Assembly (NCBI RefSeq): GCF_030408815.1
Contig: NZ_CP047355.1
Span: 1,736,001 to 1,800,000, forward strand
Source of the DNA: Corynebacterium freiburgense
GTDB lineage: Bacteria > Actinomycetota > Actinomycetes > Mycobacteriales > Mycobacteriaceae
Reading direction: 5' to 3'
Length of the DNA: 64,000 nt
The position numbers and the translations under genes were made by a program. Positions within the stretch are counted from its first letter, which is position 1, and each line of letters begins with the position of its first letter. This document shows positions 1-9,648 of the stretch, in pieces. The notes beneath the pieces were generated by a model, which was not told the origin of the DNA, searched no databases, and saw only the letters and a list, made by a program, of their open reading frames with translations.

Positions 1-699
1 TGGATTGCTTCATGGAAGGTTCCTCGCGTAATCGCTTCGCTTATGCCTGTGGCGATTATTCCATTGCTTTCTTCCCTTATTGTCGGTTTGTCCATGTACT
101 TATTCCTTGGACGGCCCCTGGCCGCGGTACTGGAAGGGCTTACTTCTTGGCTTGAATCAATGTCCGGATCTTCCGCAGTATTGCTTGGCATTATTCTCGG
201 CCTGATGATGTGTTTTGATTTGGGCGGGCCGGTCAATAAGGCTGCATATCTCTTTGCTACCGCAGGTCTTTCCAGCCCTGACCCAGCGGCGTTAAAGATT
301 ATGGCAGCTGTTATGGCAGCCGGTATGGTTCCTCCAATTGCATTGTCTATTGCCACCTTTATTCGCCCACGTTTATTCACTCCTGCCGAGCAGGAAAACG
401 GCAAATCAGCATGGCTGCTTGGGCTTTCGTTTATTTCCGAAGGTGCAATCCCGTTTGCTGCTGCTGACCCATTCCGTGTAATTCCTGCCATGATGGTTGG
501 CGGTGCTGCTACTGGCGCCATTTCCATGGCATTCGGAATTGGTTCTCGTGCTCCCCACGGTGGTGTATTCGTACTGTTTGCGATCGACCCAGCTTGGGCT
601 TGGATTGTTGCGATTTTGGTTGGGTCGCTTATTTCCGCTCTAGCAGTCATTGGGCTTAAACAATTCGCACACAAAGCACCCGCTGCGAATCGGACATAA
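1..699 (+). CDS. Fructose-type PTS permease, EIIC part (5' end outside window)
   Basis: The reading frame is open from base 1, so the gene begins upstream and only about 232 C-terminal residues are visible. The product is a hydrophobic multi-span membrane protein. It carries stretches typical of the fructose-family EIIC domain, such as GGPVNKAAY and SEGAIPFAAADP, the second being the conserved loop near the sugar site. EIIC forms the membrane channel that takes up fructose while EIIB phosphorylates it; any EIIA and EIIB domains would lie upstream and cannot be seen. The next gene encodes HPr, the phosphate donor to such permeases, which fits a fru-ptsH arrangement. Family is secure; the exact sugar is inferred. 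Confidence 0.88.
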   Translation, partial: WIASWKVPRVIASLMPVAIIPLLSSLIVGLSMYLFLGRPLAAVLEGLTSWLESMSGSSAVLLGIILGLMMCFDLGGPVNKAAYLFATAGLSSPDPAALKIMAAVMAAGMVPPIALSIATFIRPRLFTPAEQENGKSAWLLGLSFISEGAIPFAAADPFRVIPAMMVGGAATGAISMAFGIGSRAPHGGVFVLFAIDPAWAWIVAILVGSLISALAVIGLKQFAHKAPAANRT

Positions 700-789
700 C
701 CAAAAATAGTTTTTTGAAAAAACCTAGCGGAAACCACAACGGTTCCGTAAAGTTGGACATAGCGCCACCTCCAAAGAAAGGACCCTCAC

Positions 790-1059
790 ATGGCATCTAA
801 AACTGTGACTGTAGGCTCTGCTGTAGGCCTTCACGCTCGCCCGGCAGCTATCATTGCGGAAGCAGCCTCGGAGTATGACGAGGATATTTTCCTCGCCCTG
901 GTTGGGGAAGAAGATGATGAAGACCCTGCTGAAGCCGCTTCTTCAATGATGATTATGGCTCTTGGCGCAGAAAAAGGCGCCCAGGTTGTAGTCACTTCAG
1001 ACAATGCCGAAGCTGTAGAGAAAATTGCTTCTTTGATTGAACAAGATTTGGACGCTTAA
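790..1059 (+). CDS. ptsH: Phosphocarrier protein HPr
   Basis: This 89-residue protein carries phosphate from enzyme I to the sugar-specific EIIA domains of the PTS in the cytoplasm. The active-site histidine sits in GLHARPA at about residue 15. The segment EAASSMMIMALG holds the position of the regulatory serine seen in Gram-positive HPr proteins. Length is normal for the family. An acidic stretch, GEEDDEDP, precedes it. The start is supported by AAAGGA a few bases upstream. It follows the fructose EIIC gene by 90 bp and is closed by a strong hairpin, so it is probably the last gene of a PTS transcript. Confidence 0.96.
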   Translation: MASKTVTVGSAVGLHARPAAIIAEAASEYDEDIFLALVGEEDDEDPAEAASSMMIMALGAEKGAQVVVTSDNAEAVEKIASLIEQDLDA

Positions 1060-1081
1060 GCCTTCCTGCAGTTCACAAATG

Positions 1082-1117
1082 AAAACCGCCGCTCGTAGTG
1101 TTACTCGCGGCGGTTTT
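1082..1117. terminator. Hairpin terminator between ptsH and the permease gene
   Basis: Arms AAAACCGCCG and CGGCGGTTTT enclose a 16-base loop, and each side ends in an A or T run. It can stop transcription of ptsH from the left and of the convergent permease gene from the right. Confidence 0.85.
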
Positions 1118-1128
1118 ACTTTTGCGTT

Positions 1129-2421
1129 TTAGGCTAGACCGGTTTGTTGGCCCTCCCCGACTTTTTCATAGAGCCATTTGAGTATTGGGTAGATAATAAT
1201 AATTCCGGCTGACCCCCATGCAATGCCTTCGAGTTCCACACCAAATACCGTTAAAGTAAGGTTTCCAATACCTGCGATAAGCGCCACGGCAGCTGCTGTG
1301 AGATTTACGGGATTATTAAAATTGACGTTATTGTCTTGCCATATACGCACGCCGAGCATTCCAATAAGCCCATAAAGTACGAGCGTGGCTCCGCCAAGTA
1401 CGCCTTGCGGAATAGTGAAAATAAGCGCCCCGAATTTGGGAATGAAAGCCAGAGCAACTGCGGTAATTGCGGCAACCCAGTAAGCGGCAGTGGAATAGAC
1501 TTTGGTGGCCGCCATTACACCGATGTTTTCGGCATAGGTTGTGGTACCAGAACCACCAAAGCCACCTGCGAGTGAGGTTGCAAAACCGTCGGCAATCAGG
1601 GCGTCTCCTGCAAGATCGTCCATATTTCTTTGTGTCATGGCAGATACGGCTTTAACGTGTCCTACGTTTTCAGCAATAAGGACAATTACCACCGGTAGCG
1701 TGACCAGGATGGCGGAGAGTTGGAATTGTGGTGTGTGGAATTCTGGTACACCAAGCCATGCGGCATTGCGTACGGTATCTGCGGCTCCTGCTGCAAGATT
1801 ATTAGTCAGGGCTGCAAACACCCAGCCGATAATAACGCCAATAAGAATCCCTAATCTGGCTACCATGCCTCGCCCTGCCACAGTAGCTACAAGGATACTT
1901 ACCATTGTGATTGTGGCTACGAGTGGTTGTGCGGCATAGGAAGTTGCGGCTACTGGCGCTAGGTTGAGCCCGATAAGTGTAACGATGGCACCGGTTACGG
2001 CGGGTGGCATCACGGCGTCGATAATGCTACGGCCCATAATTTTCACCAGGAACCCGACTGCCATAAGCACCGCACCAGCAATCACAACACCACCTAATTG
2101 CACGGCAATACCTTCGGATTGGGTAGCCACCAGTGGTGCAATAAAAGCGAAAGAACTGCCTAGATACGAAGGCAGTCGGTTGCGGGTGATAAGTAGGAAC
2201 AGCATTGTTCCCACGCCCGAAAATAGCAGTGTGGTGTTGACCGGGAATCCTGTCAGGGTTGGTACCAACAATGTTGCGCCAAACATGGCGATAACATGCT
2301 GCATACCAATGCCTATGGTGCGGCTCCAGCTGAGTCGTTCTTCGGGTGCTACAACTGCACCTGGCTGTATCGTTTTGCCGTCACCGTGGACGGTCCAACC
2401 CCATGATGTACTCACGAACAC
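1129..2421 (-). CDS. uraA: Uracil/xanthine permease, NCS2 family (UraA-like)
   Basis: A 430-residue integral membrane protein of the nucleobase:cation symporter-2 family, which imports uracil or another nucleobase with protons. The sequence begins with a short polar stretch, then IGIGMQHVIAMFGATLLVP, the usual first helix of the family, followed by about a dozen hydrophobic segments. The conserved GFATSLAGGFGGSGTTTYAEN segment lies in the second half and matches the substrate-binding region of NCS2 carriers. The GTG start at 2421 has no convincing ribosome site, and a GTG two codons later is equally possible. It lies 25 bp downstream of hflX on the same strand. Uracil is the likeliest substrate, but this cannot be proven from sequence. 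Confidence 0.85.
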   Translation of the reverse strand: MFVSTSWGWTVHGDGKTIQPGAVVAPEERLSWSRTIGIGMQHVIAMFGATLLVPTLTGFPVNTTLLFSGVGTMLFLLITRNRLPSYLGSSFAFIAPLVATQSEGIAVQLGGVVIAGAVLMAVGFLVKIMGRSIIDAVMPPAVTGAIVTLIGLNLAPVAATSYAAQPLVATITMVSILVATVAGRGMVARLGILIGVIIGWVFAALTNNLAAGAADTVRNAAWLGVPEFHTPQFQLSAILVTLPVVIVLIAENVGHVKAVSAMTQRNMDDLAGDALIADGFATSLAGGFGGSGTTTYAENIGVMAATKVYSTAAYWVAAITAVALAFIPKFGALIFTIPQGVLGGATLVLYGLIGMLGVRIWQDNNVNFNNPVNLTAAAVALIAGIGNLTLTVFGVELEGIAWGSAGIIIIYPILKWLYEKVGEGQQTGLA

Positions 2422-2446
2422 TCATTATCGGTCGTGCACCGTCATT

Positions 2447-3868
2447 TCAGGAAATCACGAATGGTGAAAGCTCCGCTGCCAGGGGTTGCGGCAATCGAAC
2501 ATCCATTTTTGTGCCTTCAGTCTCATATGTTTCGTTGAGCACCGTGCCGTATTCGTGTACTCGGGCCACTATATCGCCCCGAATATATGGAACAAGAATT
2601 TGAATATGGGCATCGAGGGAATTTAAAAATAGTTCGATGCGCGCCTCTAGCTCTGGAATTCCTTCGCCAGTGCGGGCAGAAACAAAAACCGGATCATCCA
2701 ACGCGTGGCGTAATTCCGCAAGGGTCAGTGGATCAGCAATATCCACTTTATTCACCACAATTAATTCTGGTGGTGCTGGCACCTGTAGTTCCCGAACAAT
2801 ATCTGTAATCACGGAATTTACTGCGGTGATTTGTTTTAGCGGAAATGGGTCCGAGCCATCCACAACATGAAGCACAAGGTCCGCTTCCACTACTTCTTCA
2901 AGGGTAGAACGGAAAGCTTCTACAAGTTGAGTCGGCAGGTGGCGAACAAATCCTACGGTGTCGGTAAATACTACTGCACGCCCATCAGCGAGTTCTGCAC
3001 GGCGTGTTGTTGGGTCTAGGGTGGCAAAGAGTGCGTCTTCCACCAGTACACCCGCGCCGGTCATGGCGTTAATAAGCGAAGATTTTCCGGCATTAGTATA
3101 TCCCGCAATGGCAATTTGCGGCACTGTCGATGACCTTCGTTGTGCCCGTTTAATTTCACGGGAGGTCTTCATAGATTGTAGTTCTTTGCGAATTTTCGCC
3201 ATATCAGAACGTAACCGACGCCGATCCGCTTCGATTTTCGTTTCACCTGGTCCACGCAACCCAACGCCACCATTTGACCCGGCGCGACCACCAGCCTGCC
3301 TAGAGAGGCTACCGCCCCAACCACGCACCCTGGTAATCAAATACTCCATTTGCGCCAATGATACTTGCGCCTTGCCTTCTTTGGATTTTGCGTGTTGGGC
3401 AAAAATATCCAAGATCAACATGGTTCTATCAATAACCTTGACATCGAGCGCTTTTTCTAATGCAATCATTTGGCCGGGGCTCAATTCACCATCACAAACA
3501 ACGGTATCTGCACCGGATGCCACCACAATATCTTTTAGCTCCCGAACCTTACCGGAACCAATATAGGTACCTGGGTCGGGCCGATCTCGCTTTTGATAAA
3601 TGGTTTCTACAACTTCTGCACCTGCGGTTTCCGCTAGCGCTGCAAGTTCATCCAGGTTTGCTTCAATTTCGGCCGCGCTGCCTTCAGTCCACATACCTAC
3701 CAACACCACGCGCTCCAGACGGAGTTTCCGATATTCAACGTCATATCCGTCTGTTTGTTCGGTGGTATGGGTTTGTGCACCACGGGTTAAACGGCGCAGG
3801 CTTGAGCGTGCTTCAAGATCAAGCTCACCCGTGGTGGGAGTTACGTGATCAAATTTCGGTTCAGTCAT
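2447..3868 (-). CDS. hflX: Ribosome-associated GTPase HflX
   Basis: A 473-residue GTPase of the HflX branch of translational GTPases, which bind the large ribosomal subunit and rescue or split stalled or idle ribosomes. The N-terminal HflX domain contains DRPDPGTYIGSGKVREL; a helical linker with GGVGLRGPGETKIEADRR follows. The G domain has P-loop GYTNAGKSSL, FTDTVGFVRHLP (G3) and NKVD (G4). Length is normal for actinobacteria. Its start overlaps the preceding feoC-like gene by 8 bp, so it may be partly co-transcribed with the iron operon, although the gene is usually found with miaA and dapF in this phylum. Confidence 0.95.
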   Translation of the reverse strand: MTEPKFDHVTPTTGELDLEARSSLRRLTRGAQTHTTEQTDGYDVEYRKLRLERVVLVGMWTEGSAAEIEANLDELAALAETAGAEVVETIYQKRDRPDPGTYIGSGKVRELKDIVVASGADTVVCDGELSPGQMIALEKALDVKVIDRTMLILDIFAQHAKSKEGKAQVSLAQMEYLITRVRGWGGSLSRQAGGRAGSNGGVGLRGPGETKIEADRRRLRSDMAKIRKELQSMKTSREIKRAQRRSSTVPQIAIAGYTNAGKSSLINAMTGAGVLVEDALFATLDPTTRRAELADGRAVVFTDTVGFVRHLPTQLVEAFRSTLEEVVEADLVLHVVDGSDPFPLKQITAVNSVITDIVRELQVPAPPELIVVNKVDIADPLTLAELRHALDDPVFVSARTGEGIPELEARIELFLNSLDAHIQILVPYIRGDIVARVHEYGTVLNETYETEGTKMDVRLPQPLAAELSPFVIS

Positions 3869-4145
3869 TACCTGCTATTATTCCACGACCTTGTGGCGGG
3901 GACGGCAACAAGGTCAAGGTAACAAGGCCACCAGTGGTACCACACTCATCCTCGGTGCAGCCACTGCAGCTTCCACTGCACGCAAGCGCTTCTCGACGCC
4001 GCCGAACCTGCCCAATTCGCTCAAGGTGTTCCAATGCGGCACTCACGGTAGAACGAGTTAAACCGGTATCTCGGGCAATTTCAGCAACAGTAAGCGCACC
4101 ACCAAGAAACGATGCACGCACAGCACGTAACGGGCTGGTAGTCAT
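3861..4145 (-). CDS. FeoC-like small winged-helix protein with a cysteine cluster
   Basis: A protein of about 94 residues encoded directly after feoB. The N-terminal half, TVAEIARDTGLTRSTVSAALEHLER, reads as a helix-turn-helix. The next part has four cysteines in CSGSCSGCTEDEC, a plausible iron-sulfur or metal site. FeoC proteins of other bacteria have this plan and occupy this position, where they regulate feo or protect FeoB; the precise role here is inferred. The ATG at 4145 is preferred over a GTG three codons upstream because AGGTGG lies six bases before it. The gene overlaps hflX by 8 bp. Confidence 0.7.
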   Translation of the reverse strand: MTTSPLRAVRASFLGGALTVAEIARDTGLTRSTVSAALEHLERIGQVRRRREALACSGSCSGCTEDECGTTGGLVTLTLLPSPPQGRGIIAGND

Positions 4146-4154
4146 GGATACCAC

Positions 4155-6080
4155 CTACAACCATAGGCTTAATACCTGGAATACCAATACCGCCAACACC
4201 CATGCCGCCACTAATTGCAGGATTACGCCATAGATCGTCCACTTCAAGCCGATTTCTCTGCGTTGAGCCGCTAATGTAGCTACGCATGGCGTGTAAGCAA
4301 GCAAAAACACCATAAATGCCCACACCGCAGCCAAACCATGACCACCAGATGCGGTATTAAAATCCTCTCGGATCGCGTTGGATAACGCGGATTTGCCTTG
4401 CTCCTCGGGGGAGGCGTCCGTAACATCTTCCAATTTATAGGTTTGCGCCCAGGAGGAAATCACCGCCTCTTTTGCCACAAAACCCGTTACCAGTGTTCCG
4501 GCAATAGACCATGACCCAAAACCTGCGGGAGCGAAAATAGGCGCCACCGTATCACTCATAACACCATAAGCGCTTTCTTTCGGAGGAAGATTCTCATCCC
4601 CAAAGCTATAGCCATCAGTCATTGGTGTTGATTGAAGCACAAACACCACTACTACCGTGGCTACAATAATCCCACCAGCAGTTTGTAAAAATCCTTTCAG
4701 ACGAACCCACATTACGGAAAACGCCAAGCGGGCCCCGGGAATCTGGTAGACGGGAAGATCGATAACTAGTGGTTCGGTCCCCATCCGACGCCATAGGGTG
4801 TGCCGAAGGCAGAAACCAGTAAGTACCACCAAAGCAATCGAAATAACATACATAGCAAAAACCACTGTGCCCGCATTATCCGGGAAAAATGTCGCAGCCA
4901 GCATCACATACACTGTGAGCCGGGCCGAGCATGAAGTAAATGGAATCAGCAACGCAGTGAGCAGCCGTTGCCTTGGTTCAGCCAGGACACGTGTTGCCGA
5001 AATCGCGGGAACATTGCAACCGAAGCCGACGATAAGTGGGATAAACGCCTTGCCTGGTAGCCCAATGGCTTTCATAAGACGGTCTGTTACTACCGCAGCG
5101 CGGGACATATAGCCAGAGTCTTCTAAAAAGGCCAAGCATAAAAACATCAGGGCCATAAGTGGCGCAAAAGTCAATACCATACCCACACCGCCAATAAGCC
5201 CGTCCACAATGAGGCCAGTAACTAATGGCGGAAATGGCTCTAACCAACCGCGAACCGCATCGCTAACCGGCCCCGCAAACAATGCATCCAGGCCGTCTTG
5301 GAATGGGGCCGCGACCGTAGTGGTGATCTGGAATACCACCCACATCGCCGCAAGGAATAGCAACGGGCCAAGCACAGGATGGAGAGCCACGGCGTCGATA
5401 CGCTCGGTGAAACTTCGGGAGCTTGCACCACGGGTAGTTGCCTTGGCCACCGCATGTTCAATCCATCCAAAACGCTCATCAGCAAGCTCGAATTCGTCCG
5501 TATGCTGTGCTATTCGACGCCGCTGTGGCTCAGTTTTCATGATTTGCTCAATCGCATCACCAACCGCCGCAATATTGGAACGACGACGCGGATCCACCTC
5601 CACTACTGGAACGCCTAAAGCCGCAGATAACGCTTGAGTATCAATCGTGACACCTTGCGATTCCGCCACATCCGATTTAGTAATAACCACAAGCAACCGG
5701 AAATCATGCTCTGCCAATTGCGAAACCATATACAAACCACGGCTTAAACTCGCGGCATCAACGGCAATAATAACGGCATCAGGACGCTCATCAGTATCAA
5801 TGACAAGGTTTCTAGTGAGCTCTTCATCTGGGCTCGCAGGATCGAGTGAATATGCGCCTGGAAAATCAATGACATCATAGGTGGTTTCACCAACACGCCA
5901 TGCGCCTCGGCTCACCTCCACGGTGGTACCGGGCCAGTTTCCCATATGGGCCTTCGCCCCAGTAAGTCCATTAAATAGCGTTGATTTTCCACCGTTGGGT
6001 GCGCCTACCAGAGCAATAACTGGAGCACCTTCAATCCTATGCCCGTGGCCGGATGAGTGGCAGGAGGTAAGCGTAGCCAT
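4155..6080 (-). CDS. feoB: Ferrous iron transporter FeoB
   Basis: A 641-residue membrane GTPase that imports ferrous iron. The cytosolic N-terminal G domain has P-loop GAPNGGKSTLFN, DFPGAYSL (G3) and TKSD (G4). The membrane core carries the two inverted gate repeats, visible as GFGCNVPAISATR with nearby TSCSARL, and later GFVAKEAVISSW. Length is slightly short for the family but complete. Its ATG overlaps the feoA stop codon by one base in TAATG, a sign of translational coupling. The operon feoA-feoB-feoC-like is read leftward from a region holding a DtxR-type iron box, so repression by iron-loaded DtxR is expected. Confidence 0.96.
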   Translation of the reverse strand: MATLTSCHSSGHGHRIEGAPVIALVGAPNGGKSTLFNGLTGAKAHMGNWPGTTVEVSRGAWRVGETTYDVIDFPGAYSLDPASPDEELTRNLVIDTDERPDAVIIAVDAASLSRGLYMVSQLAEHDFRLLVVITKSDVAESQGVTIDTQALSAALGVPVVEVDPRRRSNIAAVGDAIEQIMKTEPQRRRIAQHTDEFELADERFGWIEHAVAKATTRGASSRSFTERIDAVALHPVLGPLLFLAAMWVVFQITTTVAAPFQDGLDALFAGPVSDAVRGWLEPFPPLVTGLIVDGLIGGVGMVLTFAPLMALMFLCLAFLEDSGYMSRAAVVTDRLMKAIGLPGKAFIPLIVGFGCNVPAISATRVLAEPRQRLLTALLIPFTSCSARLTVYVMLAATFFPDNAGTVVFAMYVISIALVVLTGFCLRHTLWRRMGTEPLVIDLPVYQIPGARLAFSVMWVRLKGFLQTAGGIIVATVVVVFVLQSTPMTDGYSFGDENLPPKESAYGVMSDTVAPIFAPAGFGSWSIAGTLVTGFVAKEAVISSWAQTYKLEDVTDASPEEQGKSALSNAIREDFNTASGGHGLAAVWAFMVFLLAYTPCVATLAAQRREIGLKWTIYGVILQLVAAWVLAVLVFQVLSLWL

Positions 6081-6313
6081 TATCGATCCTCCTCAACTGG
6101 GCGTACCGCTAATGATGCGGCTGTACGGGCATCCACGGCATATCGGGTGTGATCAATATCGATAACCCTGCCGCCACCACTTGTGCGCTGGGTGACTTTC
6201 ACTCTGACGCCTTCCCGAATGCCTAACTCCGAAAGCCTTCTCTTCATCGGATGATCGATAGGATCTAGAATCATATCTTTACCGAGCGGACTCGAGGCTA
6301 ATGTCATGTTCAT
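6080..6313 (-). CDS. feoA: FeoA domain protein
   Basis: A 77-residue cytosolic SH3-like protein of the FeoA family. It has the typical KRRLSELGIREGVRVKV stretch followed by a beta-rich end, RYAVDARTAASLAVRPVEED. FeoA interacts with FeoB and is needed for efficient ferrous iron uptake. It is the first gene of the leftward feo operon and shares one base with feoB. A second ATG two codons downstream is an alternative start. Confidence 0.9.
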   Translation of the reverse strand: MNMTLASSPLGKDMILDPIDHPMKRRLSELGIREGVRVKVTQRTSGGGRVIDIDHTRYAVDARTAASLAVRPVEEDR

Positions 6314-6418
6314 TGGTCTAGTACTTTCTTCAAATCGGATGGCGTCGCACCCAAAAGTTGTTCAAGCGAGAACACCAAAGAGACGTATCACAATGTATAC
6401 AACCAACCTACACCTAAG

Positions 6419-6437
6419 TTGGGTTAGCCTAAACAAC
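6419..6437. promoter_or_regulatory. DtxR-type iron box
   Basis: The 19 bases starting TTGGGTTAGCCTAA agree at 15 of 19 positions with the DtxR consensus TTAGGTTAGCCTAACCTAA, including the whole central GGTTAGCCTAA. The box lies between the leftward feoAB operon and the rightward gene at 6509, so it could control either or both in response to iron. Confidence 0.75.
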
Positions 6438-6508
6438 TAAAGTCTGTATTTTCGATTACAAAGTGGGTAAAAGATACGAATGTGCGGAAACCAATTACCA
6501 TAGGTCCT

Positions 6509-7249
6509 ATGACTCAAGATCTCCCCAGCCTTGGTATGGACTTTCCCCACTGGCAGGACGCCGTAGAAGCAGCAATCGGCTCCGGCAACCTCGAAGTTAC
6601 TGGCGAAGTCCGAGGAGGCCAGCTCGTCCAATTCACTGACAATTCGGGAGCACAAATCAATATCTTGGCCGTGGAACCATTTGCCACGTGGGCTGGATTC
6701 ACTTCAACAACTGCAGCACTGGCCCATATCCAAATGGTCAATGATGTGGTAGCACTTTGTGATCTGGTAACTCAGGACGGCAAAGTACAAGCTTCCATTA
6801 CTTGCAACCTGGCACAAGGTCCTCTCCTGGTCGATGAGCCAACATTGCAATGGGAACAACTAGCACTCAGCGCACTGGCTGTGCAAACACAAAATTACGC
6901 AGACAGTGCCGCATTCCAGAGTGAACACGGAAGCGAACCCCAGCCAATGTTGGTGAGCCAAGGCGCAATGCTTATTGCCTCTGGTTCCGGTGCGGCAGCC
7001 CCAGATGCTTCAGCCGCATTAACCGGAATCGTTCAAGAAGCCACATACCGAACAAACAAACTAACTGGACAACGGTTTATTCACGCTACATTGGAAGCAC
7101 CCTCGTTCCTAGATGTTTGCCTTCCGGATGGAGAACTCCCTCAAAAAGGCAGTATTATAGCGGGGACAGTAATGCTCACTGGTTCAATCCTGCCTCCAGC
7201 AGGCTGCGGCGACTCTTGCGGCAGTTGCGGTGGAGGCTGCGGCCACTAA
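6509..7249 (+). CDS. Unrecognised protein with Cys/Gly-rich C-terminus, next to feo operon
   Basis: I do not recognise a family. The protein of about 246 residues is soluble and acidic, without membrane segments or a signal peptide. It ends in GCGDSCGSCGGGCGH, a tail with four cysteines and a histidine that could bind metal or a cluster. The ATG at 6509 is chosen because ATAGGTCC stands just upstream; an in-frame GTG at 6482 would add nine residues. The gene is divergent from feoAB across a DtxR-type box, which suggests an iron-linked role. That link is inference from position only. The next gene follows after 13 bp. Confidence 0.7.
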   Translation: MTQDLPSLGMDFPHWQDAVEAAIGSGNLEVTGEVRGGQLVQFTDNSGAQINILAVEPFATWAGFTSTTAALAHIQMVNDVVALCDLVTQDGKVQASITCNLAQGPLLVDEPTLQWEQLALSALAVQTQNYADSAAFQSEHGSEPQPMLVSQGAMLIASGSGAAAPDASAALTGIVQEATYRTNKLTGQRFIHATLEAPSFLDVCLPDGELPQKGSIIAGTVMLTGSILPPAGCGDSCGSCGGGCGH

Positions 7250-7262
7250 CAACGCCAAAACC

Positions 7263-7760
7263 ATGCCTGATCTTAATCCGAAGTACTATAAGCTCATTAT
7301 CTGGCTCAGCTGTATCATCTTGGTACTCACGCTTCGCCTTGAAGGGTTAGTACTAGCAGCAATTATTCTACTGTTAATGTTCGTTGCCAATTCTGTTCGC
7401 CCAAATCAAAGCGAATCCGCAACTTTATTGACCTCAATTAAGCTTTCTGCCGAAGATATTCGAGATGTAATTGAGGCATATGACCGCTTCCTACACGGCA
7501 GTGACTCAAAAAACTTGGCAGACCGCACGCTGCATCGACCAGCACTTACAGACCCAGATTGTATAGACCCGGATATAGAGGCATTTTACTATCAGCACGA
7601 TACTGCACAGCGCTTCCTACGTCGCCTAGATGCACGCCTAAGTACCGATCTGACGGTCGCTCAAATGGAAGCGCTCCTTGCAGTTACTGACCGCCGAGCC
7701 CTTGAACTCAAAGAAGCTTGGGTACGAGCTCGGCGAGCAGCATCTCGCTATGAAGCCTAA
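7263..7760 (+). CDS. Small membrane-anchored protein of unknown function
   Basis: A protein of about 165 residues with an N-terminal membrane hairpin: two hydrophobic stretches separated by RLEG, roughly residues 9-24 and 28-45. A polar, helical cytoplasmic or periplasmic part follows, rich in charged residues and ending in [19 protein letters not shown] recognise no family. It lies 13 bp downstream of the Cys-tail protein, probably in one transcript. Its stop overlaps the convergent dapF stop by 4 bp. Confidence 0.7.
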   Translation: MPDLNPKYYKLIIWLSCIILVLTLRLEGLVLAAIILLLMFVANSVRPNQSESATLLTSIKLSAEDIRDVIEAYDRFLHGSDSKNLADRTLHRPALTDPDCIDPDIEAFYYQHDTAQRFLRRLDARLSTDLTVAQMEALLAVTDRRALELKEAWVRARRAASRYEA

Positions 7761-8605
7761 AACTGCAACTCACCTACAGCAATAATCTTTGACGGGCCGG
7801 TCAGCGTGGACTCATCCCCATCAATAGTCACACTGACCTTGCCACCAGGAACATGCACATCAATCGTGCCATTTTCAATACCCTGGTCAGCCAGCGCTGC
7901 TCGGGCCGCTGCAACAGTACCAGTACCGCATGACCGAGTCTCCCCGGAACCTCGTTCATGAACTCGCATAGAAACCTGACCCTCGTGCAGTGGTGTAAGT
8001 ACCTCAATATTGACGCCATGTGGGAAAAAATCAGTATCAAACTCAAATGATTGCTCAATAGGTAAAAGCGCCAATTGCTCCTGGGTAAGCTCGGGCACCA
8101 CACATGCAAGATGCGGGTTTCCCATATCAACCGCAAGACCAGCAAAAGCGTAATCCCCAACACGACAAGTAGAAATACCAGTAACCACTGGGGTACCCAT
8201 ACCAACACTGACCATGGCGTCAGTATCGCTTGCGGAATGTACAGTCACTGGGCGGACACCAGCACGGGTGCCTACCCGAAACTCAGAATCCTGTACCAAA
8301 GACCTTGAATACAACCAATGGGCAAATACTCGTACACCATTGCCACACATTTCCGCTACTGAACCATCGGCATTGCGGTAATCCATAAACCAATCTTCAT
8401 CCTGAACACCAGGAATCGGTGCAATAACACCACGTGCAATTAAGTCCCCAGTACGGGCAATGCGCAAAACACCATCAGCACCGATACCCGCCCGACGATC
8501 GCAAAGCTGGGATACAAACTCTGTCGATAAATCGAGCAAAACATCGGGGTCAGGAAGGATAATAAAGTCGTTTTCAGTGCCATGGCCTTTTGCAAAGGAA
8601 ATCAT
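7757..8605 (-). CDS. dapF: Diaminopimelate epimerase
   Basis: A 282-residue cytosolic, cofactor-independent racemase that converts LL- to meso-diaminopimelate for lysine and the peptidoglycan of corynebacteria. The two catalytic cysteines are seen in MCGNGVR (about residue 85) and SCGTGT (about residue 225). The N-terminal GHGTENDF stretch is family-typical. Start codon ATG at 8605 overlaps the stop of miaA by 4 bp, so the two are translationally coupled in a miaA-dapF operon. Confidence 0.96.
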   Translation of the reverse strand: MISFAKGHGTENDFIILPDPDVLLDLSTEFVSQLCDRRAGIGADGVLRIARTGDLIARGVIAPIPGVQDEDWFMDYRNADGSVAEMCGNGVRVFAHWLYSRSLVQDSEFRVGTRAGVRPVTVHSASDTDAMVSVGMGTPVVTGISTCRVGDYAFAGLAVDMGNPHLACVVPELTQEQLALLPIEQSFEFDTDFFPHGVNIEVLTPLHEGQVSMRVHERGSGETRSCGTGTVAAARAALADQGIENGTIDVHVPGGKVSVTIDGDESTLTGPSKIIAVGELQF

Positions 8606-9531
8606 GACCGTGATTCTAATTGTTTCATAGCCTCAGCGAAGGTATCCCCTTGTGCATCCAGCCAAAGTGTACGCGGATCACGCCGAAACCAACTGCGCTG
8701 CCGGCGGACATACCGACGAGTTCCGGTAATTGTGCGTTCTATAGCGTCATCCCACGACAGCTCGCCAGCAAGTGCGGCCAACACTTGGGCATAGCCGATA
8801 GCACGGCCAGCAGTGGAATCAGCAATCAAGCCTTGTGCCATTAATCCCTCAACTTCTTGCACAAAACCTCGCTCAAACATGAGTTTGGTTCGGGCTTCAA
8901 TGCGTGGGTTTAACCACTCGGGGGTGGTGGATAACCCCAAGATTGTGGTGCCCCAACGCGGAGGGGCGTCGATACGCGGTTGACTCGCAGCAAAGGGACG
9001 ACCCGTAAGCTCAATAACCTCCAATGCGCGGACGGTGCGCCTTGGGTCACGGTCTTCAATAATGCGCGCAGCCTCTGGATCCACGGCGGCCAGTTCCGCA
9101 TGCAACGCTACTACCCCAATATCAGCTAAACGCTGCTCATAGCGGCGGCGAACCTCAAGATCAGTGGGCGGGAACTGCCAATCATCAACCAAAGACTGTA
9201 CATACAACATCGACCCACCAACCAAGATCGGGGTCTTGCCCCGCCTGCGAATATCTTCCACATCGGCGACAGCCTCCGCCTGATACCGTGCAACCGATGC
9301 CGGCTCCGTTACGTCTAACACATCTAGTTGATGATGTGGAATCCCCTCCCGTTCAGCAACCGAAAGCTTTGCGGTACCGATATCCATGCCTCGATACAAT
9401 TGCATGGAATCGACATTGACCACCTCACCATCGAGCGCATGAGCAAGCGCAATGCCCAATGAGGATTTACCAGAAGCAGTCGGGCCGACCACTGCAATTG
9501 GAGTCGGAAGAAAAAAATCGTGTTGCACCAC
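8602..9531 (-). CDS. miaA: tRNA dimethylallyltransferase
   Basis: A 309-residue enzyme that puts a dimethylallyl group on N6 of A37 in tRNAs reading UNN codons. The P-loop [10 protein letters not shown] lies at about residue 16, followed by [16 protein letters not shown] and [13 protein letters not shown], both diagnostic for the family. It starts with GTG. It supplies the substrate later thiomethylated by MiaB, whose gene lies 2 kb away on the same strand. Confidence 0.96.
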   Translation of the reverse strand: MVQHDFFLPTPIAVVGPTASGKSSLGIALAHALDGEVVNVDSMQLYRGMDIGTAKLSVAEREGIPHHQLDVLDVTEPASVARYQAEAVADVEDIRRRGKTPILVGGSMLYVQSLVDDWQFPPTDLEVRRRYEQRLADIGVVALHAELAAVDPEAARIIEDRDPRRTVRALEVIELTGRPFAASQPRIDAPPRWGTTILGLSTTPEWLNPRIEARTKLMFERGFVQEVEGLMAQGLIADSTAGRAIGYAQVLAALAGELSWDDAIERTITGTRRYVRRQRSWFRRDPRTLWLDAQGDTFAEAMKQLESRS

Positions 9532-9648
9532 ACCACACTAACGAACACAACTGGCATAAGCACGGTAATGTGAAACGTTGTACGACCGCACACATATGTG
9601 TGCACCGGCAGCCGTGACGCGCGGCAAGACATGAAGGACCTGTGAATC

